57,674 nucleotides of DNA from Rhodospirillaceae bacterium (GCA_002708305.1 PANE01000017.1:11847-69520), one strand, 5' to 3'; counted from the stretch's first letter, positions 33,550 through 44,820 are shown. A program made the numbers and translations. The notes: generated by a model from the sequence alone, not told the origin.

Positions 33550-34364
33550 TGCGCGTCCTGTTTTTAGGCGATGTTGTCGGGCGTTCAGGTCGAACGGCGG
33601 TAGTTGAGAAACTTCCTGATTTAAAAAAAATATTACGTCCAGATTTCATTATTGTTAATGGAGAGAATGCTGCAGGTGGGTTCGGGATAACACCATCTAT
33701 AAGTGAAAATTTGTTGAACTCCGGTGTTGATGTCGTTACGACAGGTAATCATGCATGGGATCAGCGGGATATAATAGAATTTATAGACCGAGAGCCAAGG
33801 CTTTTGCGGCCAATAAACTACCCTAGTACCTGTCCTGGGAGTGGTGTTGGTTTGTTTCACGCAACGAATGGCCGTTTAGTTCTTGTCATTAACGTGATGC
33901 TCCGTTTGTTTATGGACCCGCTGGACGATCCTTTTGCTGCAGTTGAAGCAGTGATAGATGACTCGCCCTTGGGGTCTGTTGCAGACTTTATCTTTGTTGA
34001 CATGCACGGTGAGGCCACTAGTGAAAAGATGGCGTTTGGACATAATTTTGATGGACGTGTATCTGCTATCATAGGTACTCACACGCATATCCCAACATCT
34101 GATACTATGGTCTTGCCAACGGGCACAGCGTACCAAACTGACGCAGGTATGTGTGGTGATTATGATTCTGTCATTGGTATGAAAAAAGAAACGCCAGTTG
34201 ACCGGTTTGTATCAAAAATGCCTGGTCCTAGATTGGATGCTGCCGGCGGTGATGCTACGGTTTGTGGCAGTTTTATAGTAAGTGATGACAGAACAGGGCT
34301 AGCTTTAAGTATAGAGCCAGTTCGCTTAGGGGGGCTCTTAAGTCAAGCTTTACCTTCATCCTAA
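33549..34364 (+). CDS. YmdB-type metallophosphoesterase
   Basis: A 271-residue calcineurin-like phosphoesterase of the TIGR00282/YmdB family. The metal-binding segments are visible: LFLGDVVGRSGR at the N-terminus, VNGENAAGGFG near residue 37, TTGNHAWDQ near 65, DMHGEATSEK near 150 and GTHTHIPTSD near 177. Relatives hydrolyse 2',3'-cAMP and influence RNA turnover or colony behaviour; the physiological role here is unknown. It is coupled to the cyclo-ligase gene by a one-base overlap. Confidence 0.88.
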   Translation: MRVLFLGDVVGRSGRTAVVEKLPDLKKILRPDFIIVNGENAAGGFGITPSISENLLNSGVDVVTTGNHAWDQRDIIEFIDREPRLLRPINYPSTCPGSGVGLFHATNGRLVLVINVMLRLFMDPLDDPFAAVEAVIDDSPLGSVADFIFVDMHGEATSEKMAFGHNFDGRVSAIIGTHTHIPTSDTMVLPTGTAYQTDAGMCGDYDSVIGMKKETPVDRFVSKMPGPRLDAAGGDATVCGSFIVSDDRTGLALSIEPVRLGGLLSQALPSS

Positions 34365-34554
34365 TATACAGCAAATGATCTATTTCAGTTCATTTTCACA
34401 TAGTGCGGTAAAAACATATTATTTGAATAGCCATAATATCGCCTAATTTGCGTGATTAAACACAATAAGATAGAAATGGTATCAACGCTAGATGTGGTAT
34501 GGTAATGTTTGTATACCACAATTTTGTCGTTCATTAAGCTATACGGAAACAAAT

Positions 34555-35301
34555 ATGGCCGGACATTCACAGTTTAAAAATATTATGCATCGGAAAGGTG
34601 CACAAGATAAGAAACGGGCTAAGGTTTTTACTCGCTTGATAAGAGAGCTGACAGTGGCCGTCAAAGCAGGATCCGATCCTGATGCAAACCCGGGACTTCG
34701 ATCAGCTATCGCTGCCGCCCGTGCAGCAAACATGCCTAAAGACAACATAGAAAGAGTTATAAAAAAAGCCACAGGAGGGGGCGAAGAGACAAATTATGAT
34801 GAAATTCGGTACGAGGGATATGGGCCTGGTGGAGTGGCTATAATAGTTGATGCTTTGACGGATAACCGAAATCGCACCGCGTCAGAAGTTCGCTCGGCGT
34901 TTAACAAATTTGGAGGTAATTTAGGCGAGACAAATAGTGTTAGTTTTATGTTTGATCGCGTTGGTTTAATTTCATATCCGTTGGACTTAGGAACGAGTGA
35001 TGAGGTATTTGAGGCTGCCGTAGAAGCTGGCGCTGAAAACGTTACTTCTTCAGAGGGTTTTCACGAATTTAGTTGTTCGCCCGAGGAGTTTAATTCCGTA
35101 CGAGAGCAACTTGAAGTGCATTTTGGTTCTCCTGAGTCAGCTAGCCTTGGATGGAAAGCCCATAACAACATATCGCTGACTGAAGACCAGGCGTCCACAT
35201 TGATTAAACTTTTCGACACTTTGGATGATAATGAGGACGTGCAGTCTGTTTTTGCTAATTTCGAAATAAGTGATGATATAATGTCGAAACTTGTTGTCTA
35301 A
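34555..35301 (+). CDS. yebC: YebC/PmpR-family regulatory protein (TACO1-like)
   Basis: A 248-residue protein with the invariant start [25 protein letters not shown], then DANPGLR.AI..AR..NMPKDNI and [24 protein letters not shown]. The family was first seen as DNA-binding regulators near ruvC; recent work links it to relieving ribosome stalling at proline stretches. The frame extends upstream to 34492, but the conserved N-terminus fixes the start at 34555. ruvC starts within its stop codon (TAATG), so it leads the ruvCAB operon. Confidence 0.95.
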   Translation: MAGHSQFKNIMHRKGAQDKKRAKVFTRLIRELTVAVKAGSDPDANPGLRSAIAAARAANMPKDNIERVIKKATGGGEETNYDEIRYEGYGPGGVAIIVDALTDNRNRTASEVRSAFNKFGGNLGETNSVSFMFDRVGLISYPLDLGTSDEVFEAAVEAGAENVTSSEGFHEFSCSPEEFNSVREQLEVHFGSPESASLGWKAHNNISLTEDQASTLIKLFDTLDDNEDVQSVFANFEISDDIMSKLVV

Positions 35302-35918
35302 TGACTTTCGCGAATTCTGGTTTCTCTGGGAAGAAAAGGTTGCTTGGCCTTGATCCGGGGCTCCGTAGGACCGGCTGGGGTATCATTGATATTGACGGTA
35401 GCCGTTTGGTGCACGTTGGCAATGGGGTTGTTTGTTCGACTGCAGGGCTAGATATCGCGGAACGCCTAGTGGAATTACATTCGGGTGTTTTAGATTTAGT
35501 TAAAAAATTCCAGCCAGATGAGGTGGCTGCCGAAGAAACATTTGTTAACAAGAACCCTGAGTCCACACTTAAATTAGGTTTAGCAAGAGGGTCGGTGCTT
35601 TTAGCTCCAGCTTTATCAGGAGTTTCCGTGACGGAATACGCTCCAAATCGTGTTAAGAAATCTGTCGTAGGAGCTGGACATGCAAATAAAGATCAGGTGC
35701 AAATGATGGTTAGTAGGATATTGCCTAAAGCTATCCTTTTTAATGAGGACTCAGCCGATGCTTTAGCTGTTGCAATATGTCATGCGCATTTTGCACAGAA
35801 TCGCTTTTTAAATGAAAAAGTTGGTATAAGAAATCATGGAAAACTAAGCCATAACAGTACTCGATCTCGAATGAAAGAACTCATAAATGCTGCGATTTTA
35901 AAAGAAGAAAATCAATGA
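35301..35918 (+). CDS. ruvC: Holliday junction endonuclease RuvC
   Basis: A 205-residue resolvase with the RNase H fold. Catalytic acids are visible: the Asp in LGLDPGLRRTGWG, the Glu in AAEETFVNKNP and the Asp pair in EDSADALAVAICHAH. The C-terminal tail (about 30 residues after the core, Lys/Arg/Asn-rich) is a little longer than in E. coli RuvC. It cuts Holliday junctions brought by RuvAB. It overlaps ruvA by four bases. Confidence 0.95.
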   Translation: MTFANSGFSGKKRLLGLDPGLRRTGWGIIDIDGSRLVHVGNGVVCSTAGLDIAERLVELHSGVLDLVKKFQPDEVAAEETFVNKNPESTLKLGLARGSVLLAPALSGVSVTEYAPNRVKKSVVGAGHANKDQVQMMVSRILPKAILFNEDSADALAVAICHAHFAQNRFLNEKVGIRNHGKLSHNSTRSRMKELINAAILKEENQ

Positions 35919-36520
35919 TAGCAAAGTTATATGGAGTGTTGGACTCGATACTTGATAATGGTGCGATCATAAACGTAGGCGGAGTTGGGTATTTTATATT
36001 TGCGTCATCGAGAACTTTAATGGAGCTTGGGGCTATTGGTGATACCGTAGCAGTTCATATAGACACGCACGTCCGAGAGGACCACATCCATCTTTTTGGG
36101 TTCGTTATTGAGGATGAGCGGGCCTGGTTTCAATTATTGCAAACTGTCCAGGGTGTTGGAGCTAAGGCCGCCTTGGCAATATTATCTGCTTTGTCTACAG
36201 ATGAAGTGTCGGGCTCAATAGTTGCGCAAGATAAGGCAAGCTTGTGTAGGGCTGAGGGTGTTGGGCCCAAGTTGGCGGATCGAATTCTTAACGAGTTAAA
36301 GGATAAGGCCCCAAAACTGTTAGGTTCTTTGACTCAATCATCGCAACCGCTCCAGTCGTCAACAGACCCAATGTTTACAGATGCGGTATCGGCAATGATC
36401 AACTTAGGGTATAGCCGTTTAGATGCCCATAAAACGGTTACAAATGTGCGGAAAAAAGGTGCCGATGATGAGACACTCGATCAAATTATATCAGCGAGCC
36501 TGAAGGAGCTCAGCTCGTGA
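35915..36520 (+). CDS. ruvA: Holliday junction branch migration protein RuvA
   Basis: A 201-residue RuvA. Domain I (residues 1-64) begins [12 protein letters not shown] and contains [10 protein letters not shown]. The double helix-hairpin-helix domain II follows ([16 protein letters not shown] and [19 protein letters not shown]). After a flexible linker comes domain III (about 155-201), which contacts RuvB ([19 protein letters not shown]). The tetramer holds the four-way junction open. It overlaps ruvC and ruvB by four bases on each side. Confidence 0.96.
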   Translation: MIAKLYGVLDSILDNGAIINVGGVGYFIFASSRTLMELGAIGDTVAVHIDTHVREDHIHLFGFVIEDERAWFQLLQTVQGVGAKAALAILSALSTDEVSGSIVAQDKASLCRAEGVGPKLADRILNELKDKAPKLLGSLTQSSQPLQSSTDPMFTDAVSAMINLGYSRLDAHKTVTNVRKKGADDETLDQIISASLKELSS

Positions 36521-37611
36521 GTGAATCTCAAAATAATACATCAGACCAAACGGATCGATTAATTACGGCGGAAAATAGTGAAGCCGATGTACAAGATACA
36601 TCCCTTCGACCATTAAATCTATCCGAATTCATAGGGCAACAGCAACTTCGGGATAATTTAAAGGTTTTTATTGATGCTGCTCGGGGACGGCAGGAATCTA
36701 TGGACCATGTGCTTTTCCATGGTCCGCCGGGGCTTGGAAAAACAACTTTGGCTCAAATTGTTGCTAGAGAATTGGGTGTGAACTTTAAAATGACGTCTGG
36801 TCCCACAATCGCTAAAGCAGGGGATCTCGCCGCTTTGCTTACAAACTTACAAGCTAGAGATGTATTGTTTATTGATGAGATTCATCGCCTTAGCCCGGTG
36901 GTTGAGGAAGTTCTTTACCCCGCAATGGAGGATTTTCAGCTTGACTTAATTATAGGGGAAGGGCCGGCGGCAAGATCTTTAAGGATAGATTTAGCGCCCT
37001 TTACGCTTGTCGCTGCCACTACAAGGTCAGGGTTAATGACGACACCGCTTCGTGAACGTTTTGGCATTCCAATGCGGCTACAATTTTATAACAACGATGA
37101 ACTCTGTAAAATAATAATGCGAGCCGCGAAATTATTATCTCTCGAAGTGACGAATGACGGAGCAGATGAAATCGCTCGGCGTTCTAGAGGTACGCCTAGA
37201 GTGGCTGGCAGACTACTCCGACGAGTGCGTGATTTTGCGGGTGTAGCCGGTACACTAAAAATTGGCGCTAAGGCTGCCGATGCTGCCTTAAATAGGTTGG
37301 AAGTCGATGCTCGTGGCTTAGATACGATGGATCGCAGATACTTGCGCTGTATCGCAGATAATTATGGAGGCGGTCCCGTTGGTGCCGAGACACTAGCTGC
37401 AGCATTATCGGAGCAACGTGATGTTATTGAGGAGGTTATTGAACCATACTTGCTGCAACAAGGTTTGATTGGCCGAACTCCTAGAGGCCGCGTGCTGTCT
37501 TCTTCTTCATACGAATACCTGGGGCTACCCGCTCCTAATCCGTCTAATCAACTAGATATGTTAAGTGCAAGGTCTGGACAGACAATGGGTGGTGACGACT
37601 TAGATGGATAA
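36517..37611 (+). CDS. ruvB: Holliday junction branch migration ATPase RuvB
   Basis: A 364-residue AAA+ motor. It has [12 protein letters not shown] near residue 31, Walker [13 protein letters not shown], Walker [12 protein letters not shown], sensor I ATTRSGLM, and the arginine finger region RERFG. The C-terminal winged helix shows [15 protein letters not shown]. Length is about 20-30 residues above E. coli, from short extra tails. It overlaps ybgC by eight bases. Confidence 0.97.
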   Translation: MSESQNNTSDQTDRLITAENSEADVQDTSLRPLNLSEFIGQQQLRDNLKVFIDAARGRQESMDHVLFHGPPGLGKTTLAQIVARELGVNFKMTSGPTIAKAGDLAALLTNLQARDVLFIDEIHRLSPVVEEVLYPAMEDFQLDLIIGEGPAARSLRIDLAPFTLVAATTRSGLMTTPLRERFGIPMRLQFYNNDELCKIIMRAAKLLSLEVTNDGADEIARRSRGTPRVAGRLLRRVRDFAGVAGTLKIGAKAADAALNRLEVDARGLDTMDRRYLRCIADNYGGGPVGAETLAAALSEQRDVIEEVIEPYLLQQGLIGRTPRGRVLSSSSYEYLGLPAPNPSNQLDMLSARSGQTMGGDDLDG

Positions 37612-38077
37612 TCGTGACGTCCGCAATCCTAGTTCAGGTTGCTGGATAAGCAATATACATAAATTGAGAATTCGTGTTTATTATGACTCAACAGATGCTG
37701 GAGGCATCGTTTATCACTCTCAATATTTATCTTTTGCGGAACACGCAAGAACTGAAAGTTTGAGGCTCTGTGGGATTAATCAAATTAATATATTGGAAAA
37801 TCAAGGGGTTTCCTTTGCTGTGCGCCATTGTGCAATTGACTATAAGCAGCCGGCACGACTGGATGATTTAATCGAAGTGCAAACTATATTTGGTTCTACC
37901 AGTGGAGCAAGAATTGCAGTAAAGCAAACTATTTTTAAAGTAGAAAATAATATTTTAGACGTTAACTGGTTAGCACAATTGGATGTAAATCTGGCGTGTA
38001 TAAACAATGGTGGAAAAGCGACCCGCTTTCCTGCGCGAGTAAGGCAAGTGATTTTGGATAAGATAACAAGTACATAA
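37604..38077 (+). CDS. ybgC: Tol-Pal system acyl-CoA thioesterase YbgC
   Basis: A 157-residue hot-dog thioesterase. The active-site segment is [28 protein letters not shown], with the catalytic Asp in the D-x-x-G-x-V pattern. YbgC hydrolyses acyl-CoA or acyl-ACP and is encoded at the head of tol-pal operons in proteobacteria, with a likely role in phospholipid metabolism. The start overlaps the ruvB end, so ruvCAB and tol-pal may be read together. Confidence 0.9.
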   Translation: MDNRDVRNPSSGCWISNIHKLRIRVYYDSTDAGGIVYHSQYLSFAEHARTESLRLCGINQINILENQGVSFAVRHCAIDYKQPARLDDLIEVQTIFGSTSGARIAVKQTIFKVENNILDVNWLAQLDVNLACINNGGKATRFPARVRQVILDKITST

Positions 38078-38099
38078 ATTGTAAAGGATGTTGAGGCGT

Positions 38100-38831
38100 A
38101 TGGAACAGGCCGTGGTAGATAGTGTTCAACTTAGTGGCTCTGTAGAGCTCGATCTAAGTATTATTGGGTTGTTTTTGTCAGCGGATATAATTGTCAAAAT
38201 CGTTATGGTTGGTCTACTAGGAGTTTCAGTCTGCTCTTGGGCGATCATTATAGACAAGTCTCTAAAAATTAGGGGTTTAAGATCGAGTTCACGCTTATTC
38301 GAAGATATGTTTTGGTCGGGTGGCTCATTGGAAGATTTATACGATCAGATTGGTAACGTTCCTACTGATCCAATGTCGTCAGTTTTTTCAGAGGCTATGA
38401 AAGAATGGCGCCTTTCTAAAACACGGGGATTGGTATCTAAGGGCGAAGAGGCGCGGGCTAGTTTAAGAGAAAGAGTTCAACAGAAAATGAACCTAACTAT
38501 TGATAGAGAAATAGAGCAGCTGGAGAAAAATATGTCGTTCTTAGCCTCTGTGGGTTCTACAGCGCCGTTTGTTGGCTTATTTGGCACGGTTTGGGGTATT
38601 ATGGATGCATTTCAATCGATAGCCGCTACGAAAACAACAGCTCTATCTGTTGTTGCTCCAGGAATTGCTGAGGCATTATTTGCGACGGCTCTAGGTTTGG
38701 TAGCCGCCATTCCTGCAGTAATAGCTTATAATAAAATTAGCCATGATCTTGATCGATTCTCCCAGCGTTTAGAGGGGTTCTCTGCTGAGTTTATCTCCAT
38801 CCTCTCGAGACAACTCGACGAAGGGGCATAG
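38100..38831 (+). CDS. tolQ: Tol-Pal proton channel subunit TolQ
   Basis: An inner-membrane protein of about 243 residues with three transmembrane segments. The first helix is IVKIVMVGLLGVSVCSWAIII (about 30-50). The channel helices are FLASVGSTAPFVGLFGTVWGIMDAF (about 150-175) and VAPGIAEALFATALGLVAAIPAV (about 190-215). The conserved Thr residues in GSTAPFVGLFGTVWG line the proton path with TolR. A start at 38088 is also open, but its ribosome-binding site would touch the start codon, so I chose 38100. tolR follows after two bases. Confidence 0.95.
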   Translation: MEQAVVDSVQLSGSVELDLSIIGLFLSADIIVKIVMVGLLGVSVCSWAIIIDKSLKIRGLRSSSRLFEDMFWSGGSLEDLYDQIGNVPTDPMSSVFSEAMKEWRLSKTRGLVSKGEEARASLRERVQQKMNLTIDREIEQLEKNMSFLASVGSTAPFVGLFGTVWGIMDAFQSIAATKTTALSVVAPGIAEALFATALGLVAAIPAVIAYNKISHDLDRFSQRLEGFSAEFISILSRQLDEGA

Positions 38832-38833
38832 AA

Positions 38834-39331
38834 ATGGCTATAAATTCTCCTAAGAGGGCGAGTAATAGGCGCAGTAAAAGCCAACCCATGAGCGATATCA
38901 ACGTCACTCCTTTTGTTGATGTTATGTTAGTTCTGTTAGTTGTATTTATGGTTACAGCTCCACTCTTAGTTTTGGGGATCCCAGTGCAACTCCCAAAAGT
39001 AGGAAAAGAGTATATAATAGCTGATGATGATACTCCACTAAATGTCGAGATAGACAAGAGAAAAAGAATTTATGTAAACAAAACTGAAATACTTTTATCA
39101 TCATTGACCCCCCAATTAATGCGAATAAAGTCAGTGAATCCAAAAGTAAAAGTTCATTTACGTGGAGATGCGAGACTAAACTATGGTGCCATTGCCGTCG
39201 TTGCTGGAGAAATCCGTAATGCCGGAATACAGGTAATAGCTTTGAGAACTGACTTGGCTAGTTTGAAAAATGAAATAGAAACTTTCCCTGTCAATATAGC
39301 CAAACCAAAATCAGTAAATACTGGAGGGTGA
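38834..39331 (+). CDS. tolR: Tol-Pal proton channel subunit TolR
   Basis: A 165-residue ExbD/TolR protein. After a basic N-terminus (SPKRASNRRSKSQPMSDINVTPFVDVMLVLLVVFM) comes the single membrane helix with the essential Asp in FVDVMLVLL. A periplasmic domain that dimerises on peptidoglycan follows. With TolQ it converts proton flow into TolA movement. It sits between tolQ (two-base gap) and tolA (six-base gap). Confidence 0.95.
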   Translation: MAINSPKRASNRRSKSQPMSDINVTPFVDVMLVLLVVFMVTAPLLVLGIPVQLPKVGKEYIIADDDTPLNVEIDKRKRIYVNKTEILLSSLTPQLMRIKSVNPKVKVHLRGDARLNYGAIAVVAGEIRNAGIQVIALRTDLASLKNEIETFPVNIAKPKSVNTGG

Positions 39332-39337
39332 TTTTGT

Positions 39338-40219
39338 ATGAGGTTAGGCGTAATCCTCTCTCTTGGTTTGCATATGCTGGTTGTTGCAATAACCTGGTTT
39401 GGTCTTCCTCATTTGCGTCGAGATCCGCCATTATTGGATGATATTATTTTTGTAAAAATTACAGAAATAGCAGAGGTGACAAATGTACCGCCAGTATCTG
39501 AGAGTAAGAAGCCTAAACAAAAGCAAATAGCGAAACCAAAAGTACCAAGAAATAAGCCAAAAGCACCAATTTTGCAAAAAAAACGTATATCAAAAAAAGA
39601 GCAGATAATTCCTAAGGTAAATAAAAAGTCTCCTGAAATAGTACCAAAACCCAAGAAAAGGAAGAAAAATAGTGTGCTTTCGGAGGTTTCAAAACCAAAA
39701 AAGAAACCCAGTCAACCTAGAGAGAGATCTATAGTAAAAAAGAAACCACCCCCCCCAAAAAGGCCTATGAAAAAAAAGTTTACGAGCTTACTGAAGGACT
39801 TGAAGAAAGAAAAAACGAATCGATCTGATATTAAAAAAAGCCTTGCAGATAGATTAAGAGAGGCTTCACGAAATCGGAATAATCAGTCTTTTAAACCTAA
39901 AGAAAATGTAACTATTGGGGAAATAGATTTAGTTCGGCAGCAAATCAGCCAATGTTGGAATATAACTTCTGGTGCTCGCCAGGCAGATGCTTTAAGTGTT
40001 GAAATAGAGATGAAAATGAACCCAGATGCCACTGTAAGACAAGCTAGTGTTGTTGACTCTATCAGAATGAACTCTGATCCTTATTACAGAGCCGCTGCAG
40101 AGAGTGCTTTGCGGGCTCTTAGTCACCCGGATTGCATCCCTTTAAAACTTCCTTTGGACAAATACTACATGTGGAAATCATTCACATTTAACTTCGATCC
40201 AAAGAATATGTTACAGTAA
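39338..40219 (+). CDS. tolA: TolA envelope-spanning protein
   Basis: A 293-residue protein with an N-terminal membrane anchor (about 1-24). A long Lys/Pro-rich periplasmic segment follows (about 45-165, including a run of four prolines after KKK). The C-terminal TolA domain (about 195-290) carries [20 protein letters not shown] and [13 protein letters not shown]. The middle is proline/lysine-rich rather than the Ala-rich helix of E. coli TolA, as in many alphaproteobacteria. It links the TolQR motor to Pal and TolB during outer-membrane constriction at division. Confidence 0.9.
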   Translation: MRLGVILSLGLHMLVVAITWFGLPHLRRDPPLLDDIIFVKITEIAEVTNVPPVSESKKPKQKQIAKPKVPRNKPKAPILQKKRISKKEQIIPKVNKKSPEIVPKPKKRKKNSVLSEVSKPKKKPSQPRERSIVKKKPPPPKRPMKKKFTSLLKDLKKEKTNRSDIKKSLADRLREASRNRNNQSFKPKENVTIGEIDLVRQQISQCWNITSGARQADALSVEIEMKMNPDATVRQASVVDSIRMNSDPYYRAAAESALRALSHPDCIPLKLPLDKYYMWKSFTFNFDPKNMLQ

Positions 40220-40236
40220 CTTACGGAGTGAAAATA

Positions 40237-41589
40237 ATGTCAAAAATTCATATGATTAGCTATAGAGCCATAAGGCTAAGTTTTTTAGCGCTATTTTTGT
40301 CATTTTCTCTCAACCTTGAAATAGCTTTTGCTGATCTCAGGATAGACGTGACACAGGGCCGCGCTGACCCAATGCCAATAGCAATCAATAATCTGTTTGG
40401 CGTGAATAAGGAATATAGCCAGGTCGGAAAAAATATAGCTGAAGTTATTTCGGCAAATTTAGAAAGAACTGGTTTATTTGCGCCGATAGAAAAGAAAGCC
40501 TTTATAAAGGAAGTGGCAGGATTAGATACACGCCCAACGTTTACAAATTGGAAAGTGCTCAATGCTCAAGCCATGGTTCATGGTCGTGTAGTCATAAAAG
40601 ATGACGGGCGGTTAAATGTTCAATTCCGGTTGTGGGATGTATTTGCAGAGCAGCAGATGGTTGGAAATGCTTATTTTACGACGCCACAAAATTGGCGTCG
40701 CATTGCCCACATAATGTCGGACTTGATATATAAAAGAATTACGGGTGAGAACGGCTATTTCGATACCAGGATAGTTTATATTTCAGAGAGTGGTCCAAAG
40801 GATAAGCGTCAAAAACGGCTCGCTATAATGGATCAAGATGGTGCCAATCATCGGTTTTTGACTGATGGAGCAGATTTGGTTCTCACCCCGAGGTTTTCGC
40901 CGACGATGCAAGAAATTACCTACTTGGGATATTACAATAAAAAACCAAGAGTCTATATTTTTAATATTGATACAGGGCAACAAGAAGTTCTTGGCGATTT
41001 TCCAGGAATGACTTTTGCTCCACGGTTTTCTCCAGATGGAGCAAAAGTGATAATGAGCATCGCCAAAAGTGGCGTTACGGATATTTATACTATGGCTTTG
41101 GCGGATCGAAGAGTTACTAGGTTAACTAATAGTCCTGCGATTGATACTTCACCCACTTATTCTCCTGACGGTAAGCGAGTGGTTTTTAATTCTGACCGAG
41201 GTGGATCACAGCAAATTTATGTCATGAATTCCGATGGGTCGTCTATTAAAAGAATCAGCTTTGGCGATGGGCGATATGCCACACCCGTTTGGTCCCCAAG
41301 AGGGGATTTAATTGCTTTTACAAAAATGCGTAAAGGCCGCTTTTCTATTGGAGTCATGCGACCTGATGGTAGTGGAGAACGTATTTTAACAAGTGGCTAT
41401 TTGGTTGAGGCTCCAACCTGGTCTCCAAATGGTCGTGTGCTGATGTTTTTCAAACAAATGCCTCCTAAAGCAAATGGTAAAAATGGTCCCGTGAGGCTAT
41501 TTTCTATAGATCTGACAGGTTTTAATGAGCGTGAAATTATTACACCGTTGGATGCTTCTGACCCTGCTTGGTCACCATTAAACAACTAG
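40237..41589 (+). CDS. tolB: Tol-Pal system protein TolB
   Basis: A periplasmic protein of about 450 residues. A signal peptide (about residues 1-32, ending IAFA) is followed by the N-terminal alpha/beta domain ([17 protein letters not shown]...) and a beta-propeller. The propeller repeats are obvious: [56 protein letters not shown] and [12 protein letters not shown]. TolB binds Pal and TolA. The ATG at 40237 is chosen because GGAG lies nine bases upstream; a GTG at 40228 would abut it. Confidence 0.95.
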   Translation: MSKIHMISYRAIRLSFLALFLSFSLNLEIAFADLRIDVTQGRADPMPIAINNLFGVNKEYSQVGKNIAEVISANLERTGLFAPIEKKAFIKEVAGLDTRPTFTNWKVLNAQAMVHGRVVIKDDGRLNVQFRLWDVFAEQQMVGNAYFTTPQNWRRIAHIMSDLIYKRITGENGYFDTRIVYISESGPKDKRQKRLAIMDQDGANHRFLTDGADLVLTPRFSPTMQEITYLGYYNKKPRVYIFNIDTGQQEVLGDFPGMTFAPRFSPDGAKVIMSIAKSGVTDIYTMALADRRVTRLTNSPAIDTSPTYSPDGKRVVFNSDRGGSQQIYVMNSDGSSIKRISFGDGRYATPVWSPRGDLIAFTKMRKGRFSIGVMRPDGSGERILTSGYLVEAPTWSPNGRVLMFFKQMPPKANGKNGPVRLFSIDLTGFNEREIITPLDASDPAWSPLNN

Positions 41590-41755
41590 AAAACGGAAAA
41601 ATATGAATTTTAAACCAATTTCCGACTGTTTTAGGTTTATTTTCAGTGCGTAATCGTATACGTGTCTACAAACTTGTTTTTTTACAACCATTAATTGTGT
41701 AAGGTTTTCTTGTGGTCTTCGTAGACTTCATCTGAATTGTTTGAGGGGTTAAATC

Positions 41756-42280
41756 ATGCGACTTAATATTCTAAGCTTAGTTGCTATGTTTTCGTTATTG
41801 GCAGCTTGTGCCCAAGATCAGAATATGGCGGATAGTTCCAGCGGAAGTGGAAGTGCGAGCAATAATCAAACGGCCTCCAGCAGTAGCGGAAGTTCTTCTT
41901 CCGGCGTATCTTATGGGACAGTCCCAGGTTCAAAAGAAAATTTTATATCCGAAGTAGGGGATCGGATCTTTTTTGGTTATGACAAGTCAGATTTAACAAT
42001 GGATTCTCAAGCCACCTTAGATCGTCAGGCAGCCTGGTTGCAAAAATATCCAAGTGTTAGAGTATCTATAGAGGGGCATTGCGATGAACGCGGCACACGC
42101 GAGTACAACCTGGCTTTAGGGGAACGTAGAGCTAGTGCAACTAAAGACTATCTAGTCGCACGTGGCATCGATGGTGGAAGGATAAGTACAATCAGTTATG
42201 GCAAGGAAAAGCCCGTCTCTTTGGGTAATGACAAAGCTTCGTGGAGCCAGAATAGACGGGGTGTTACAGTAGTTCAATAA
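41756..42280 (+). CDS. pal: Peptidoglycan-associated lipoprotein Pal
   Basis: A 174-residue lipoprotein. The signal peptide ends in the lipobox LAAC (cysteine at residue 18). A Ser/Gly-rich linker (about 25-55) follows, then the OmpA domain (about 62-174). That domain has FFGYDKSDLT, the peptidoglycan-binding IEGHCDERGTREYNLALGERRA and the NRRGV end. It anchors the outer membrane to the wall and is pulled to the septum by Tol. A 166-base gap separates it from tolB, so it may have its own promoter. Confidence 0.96.
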   Translation: MRLNILSLVAMFSLLAACAQDQNMADSSSGSGSASNNQTASSSSGSSSSGVSYGTVPGSKENFISEVGDRIFFGYDKSDLTMDSQATLDRQAAWLQKYPSVRVSIEGHCDERGTREYNLALGERRASATKDYLVARGIDGGRISTISYGKEKPVSLGNDKASWSQNRRGVTVVQ

Positions 42281-42401
42281 GTTGCACATTTGTGGATTAA
42301 GGGCGTCATACTGAAATAGCACAGTTGGCGCCTTATTTCTGACATAAAAATCCTATTTTCTTGAATAATACAGTCTTTAATTGATTAGGCGAACTATTCG
42401 G

Positions 42402-43376
42402 ATGCCCCAAAAATATACATGGGTTTTAATTGCTTTATTAATGCTGTCTTTCACGGCAGTGGCATCCAGCCAGTCCAGTAATGATGTGCTAAATAGAATA
42501 AACCGATTAGAAGCTGAAATGGGCGATTTAAACCGGCATTTATTCTCGAAGGAAGGATCCTCACAAAAGCCTCTTAACCCAGCGGCTTTTGAAAATAAAC
42601 AACCTACTGTCCCTGGTAAATTAAGAAGAAGTCCAAACACCGCAGTTTATAATACAGTCAAATTGCAAAAGCTGGAAACGCTTGTGCGCTCTCTTAAGGG
42701 AGAGTCTGAGAAATTGAATAATCGTATCGATAAACTTGTGTCGGACCTTGATAGACGTCTAGCTGCGCTAGAAACAATTTCTGAATCTTCAGATAAAAAT
42801 TTAACTAGCCGGAGAGATGAAAAAATTAAAGTTGGAGGAAATTATACTAAACCGTCTAAAACAGGCGTTCTTGGATACCTCCCGGGCCCCCGTATTGAGG
42901 ATCAGTTAAAACAATCTGAAGCCGAGAAGTTTGCGGCCTCGGTAGGATCAATTCCTGCTAAAAAACAATTGAGATTATTACCCAAAGGCGGTCCTAATGA
43001 ACGTTATAAATTTGCGTTTGAGTATCTGAGAAAGCGTGAATACAAACGTGCAGAGTTGGCATTACTCGAGTTCATCGAATTTCATCCTAATGATCCATTA
43101 GCAGGGCATGCGATGTATTGGCTCGGGAAATCTTACTATATTAGAGGATCATATGATAAAGCTGCGGATACTTTTATAACAAGTTATGAGAAATACTCTT
43201 CGAATCCAAAGGCGCCAGATAGTCTATTAAGCCTTGGTTTTTCACTTGTACGTTTGAATCGTTCAGAGGACGCTTGCCTAGCTTTTGGCCAATTACTAAA
43301 TGAGTTTTCCAGTCTGCGATCATCAACGAAACAACAGGCTATTGCAGAAAGCAAAAGGATTGGTTGCAAGGATTGA
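42402..43376 (+). CDS. cpoB: Cell division coordinator CpoB (YbgF)
   Basis: A periplasmic protein of about 324 residues. The signal segment is residues 1-22 (WVLIALLMLSFTAVASS). A coiled coil then lies near 25-50 and 85-125 (VLNRINRLEAEMGDL; LVRSLKGESEKLNNRIDKLVSDLDRRLAALE). A C-terminal TPR domain (about 205-320) holds repeats such as YKFAFEYLRKREYKRAELALLEFIEFHP and AMYWLGKSYYIRGSYDKAADTF. CpoB links wall synthesis and outer-membrane constriction through TolA and PBP1B. The TTG at 42381 is also in frame; I chose the ATG because the signal peptide starts there. Confidence 0.88.
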   Translation: MPQKYTWVLIALLMLSFTAVASSQSSNDVLNRINRLEAEMGDLNRHLFSKEGSSQKPLNPAAFENKQPTVPGKLRRSPNTAVYNTVKLQKLETLVRSLKGESEKLNNRIDKLVSDLDRRLAALETISESSDKNLTSRRDEKIKVGGNYTKPSKTGVLGYLPGPRIEDQLKQSEAEKFAASVGSIPAKKQLRLLPKGGPNERYKFAFEYLRKREYKRAELALLEFIEFHPNDPLAGHAMYWLGKSYYIRGSYDKAADTFITSYEKYSSNPKAPDSLLSLGFSLVRLNRSEDACLAFGQLLNEFSSLRSSTKQQAIAESKRIGCKD

Positions 43377-43379
43377 AGG

Positions 43380-44804
43380 ATGTCGATTGAAACGCCCTTC
43401 ACCAATGGTTTGACAACTTCAGTACAACGGAAAGAATTCTCAAATTTAATATCTGCTTGTGGCACTGTAAAGAACTCAACCCATCTAGCGGTGGGTGTCT
43501 CAGGTGGTGCGGATAGCATGGCGCTTTGCATACTATCAAATGAATGGGGTCGTTTGAATGGTGTTTCTGTTACAGCGTTAGTTGTTGATCACGGTCTTCG
43601 TCAAAATTCTTCATTAGAAGCCATTAAAGTTTCCTCTTGGCTTAAACAATTAAAAATTAACTTTGATATTCTCACAATAAAAAAAAACCAACCAATAACA
43701 AGAATTCAGGAATTAGCCCGAACTTGGAGGTTTTCAGCTTTTAATCAGTGGTGCCGAGCAAATGGTGCTGATACAGTTCTATTGGGACATACGTTAGAAG
43801 ATCAAATAGAGACAATTTTTATGCGTATTCTTGCTAATACAGGCCCAGATGGACTGAGTGGAATTCGAAACTACACCAGGATTGCTGGGTTAAATATAGC
43901 CCGGCCTCTTTTATCTGTGACGAAAAAAAGGCTTATAGCTACATGCCATCAGTATAATCAGGTTTGGATTGAAGACCCTAGCAACACAGATGTTAAATTT
44001 ACGAGAGTTGTTTTACGTAATCTACAACCTAAAATCGAGCAAGTTGGTCTGTCAAAAAGGCACGTTGAGCGGTATGCCAAAGCGATGGGACGCATGCGGG
44101 ATGTGCTTGATAAGATTTGCTATGATTTGGTCAAAGGTTTTGGTGAGGTCTCTAACGCTGGGTTTTTGCGATTAGATTCGTTACGTCTCTCAGAAATACC
44201 TCTGGAAATAAGGGGATTGCTGATGGGGCGAATATTAAAATCTATCGGGGGTATCGCGCGACCAGTGCGAAAAAAACGCATTGTTAGGCTATGCCAGGAT
44301 TTAACAGATAGAAGTGTATTAAAAATGACATTAGGTGGATGCATAATTCATAAATCAGAAAATGGTAGTGTATTATTTTATAGAGAGTATTTTAAATGCG
44401 CGCCACCTATCTTGGCGTTAACAGAGCATCTAACTCGATGGGATAATAGATTTGAGGTTTTGCGAGTAGATGAAACGGATGGGTATATCGAAAAGCTTGG
44501 ATATCATGGTTGGTCACAGATCAAGATGGGTAAAAAAGTTTTTGGAGATTTAAATTTCCTGTTGAAGATACCTTTTGGTGCGAGATTATCTTTACCCATG
44601 GTTCGACACCTTGACGGAACGCTGTTGATACCCCACTTTGTAAGTAATATTGATGCTGGCGTTAAGTCAGGGTATGGTTTACCGATTGCACAGTTCAAGC
44701 CTGACGAAGAATGGTTCTGTGATTTGGTTTTTATGTGTGAAGATAAGAAAAAAATAGATAGTAAACCATCAATACGAGATGGTTCGTTGAAAAAACTAGA
44801 CTAG
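43380..44804 (+). CDS. tilS: tRNA(Ile)-lysidine synthase TilS
   Basis: A 474-residue ATP-dependent enzyme that modifies C34 of the CAU-anticodon tRNA(Ile) to lysidine. The PP-loop is [12 protein letters not shown] (S41-S46). It is followed by [14 protein letters not shown], the [15 protein letters not shown] segment and RPLL near residue 180. The long C-terminal half is poorly conserved, as is normal for the family. It lies between cpoB (three bases) and ftsH (16 bases); the tilS-ftsH pairing is common in bacteria. Confidence 0.93.
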   Translation: MSIETPFTNGLTTSVQRKEFSNLISACGTVKNSTHLAVGVSGGADSMALCILSNEWGRLNGVSVTALVVDHGLRQNSSLEAIKVSSWLKQLKINFDILTIKKNQPITRIQELARTWRFSAFNQWCRANGADTVLLGHTLEDQIETIFMRILANTGPDGLSGIRNYTRIAGLNIARPLLSVTKKRLIATCHQYNQVWIEDPSNTDVKFTRVVLRNLQPKIEQVGLSKRHVERYAKAMGRMRDVLDKICYDLVKGFGEVSNAGFLRLDSLRLSEIPLEIRGLLMGRILKSIGGIARPVRKKRIVRLCQDLTDRSVLKMTLGGCIIHKSENGSVLFYREYFKCAPPILALTEHLTRWDNRFEVLRVDETDGYIEKLGYHGWSQIKMGKKVFGDLNFLLKIPFGARLSLPMVRHLDGTLLIPHFVSNIDAGVKSGYGLPIAQFKPDEEWFCDLVFMCEDKKKIDSKPSIRDGSLKKLD

Positions 44805-44820
44805 CCAAAGGGAATGTCGT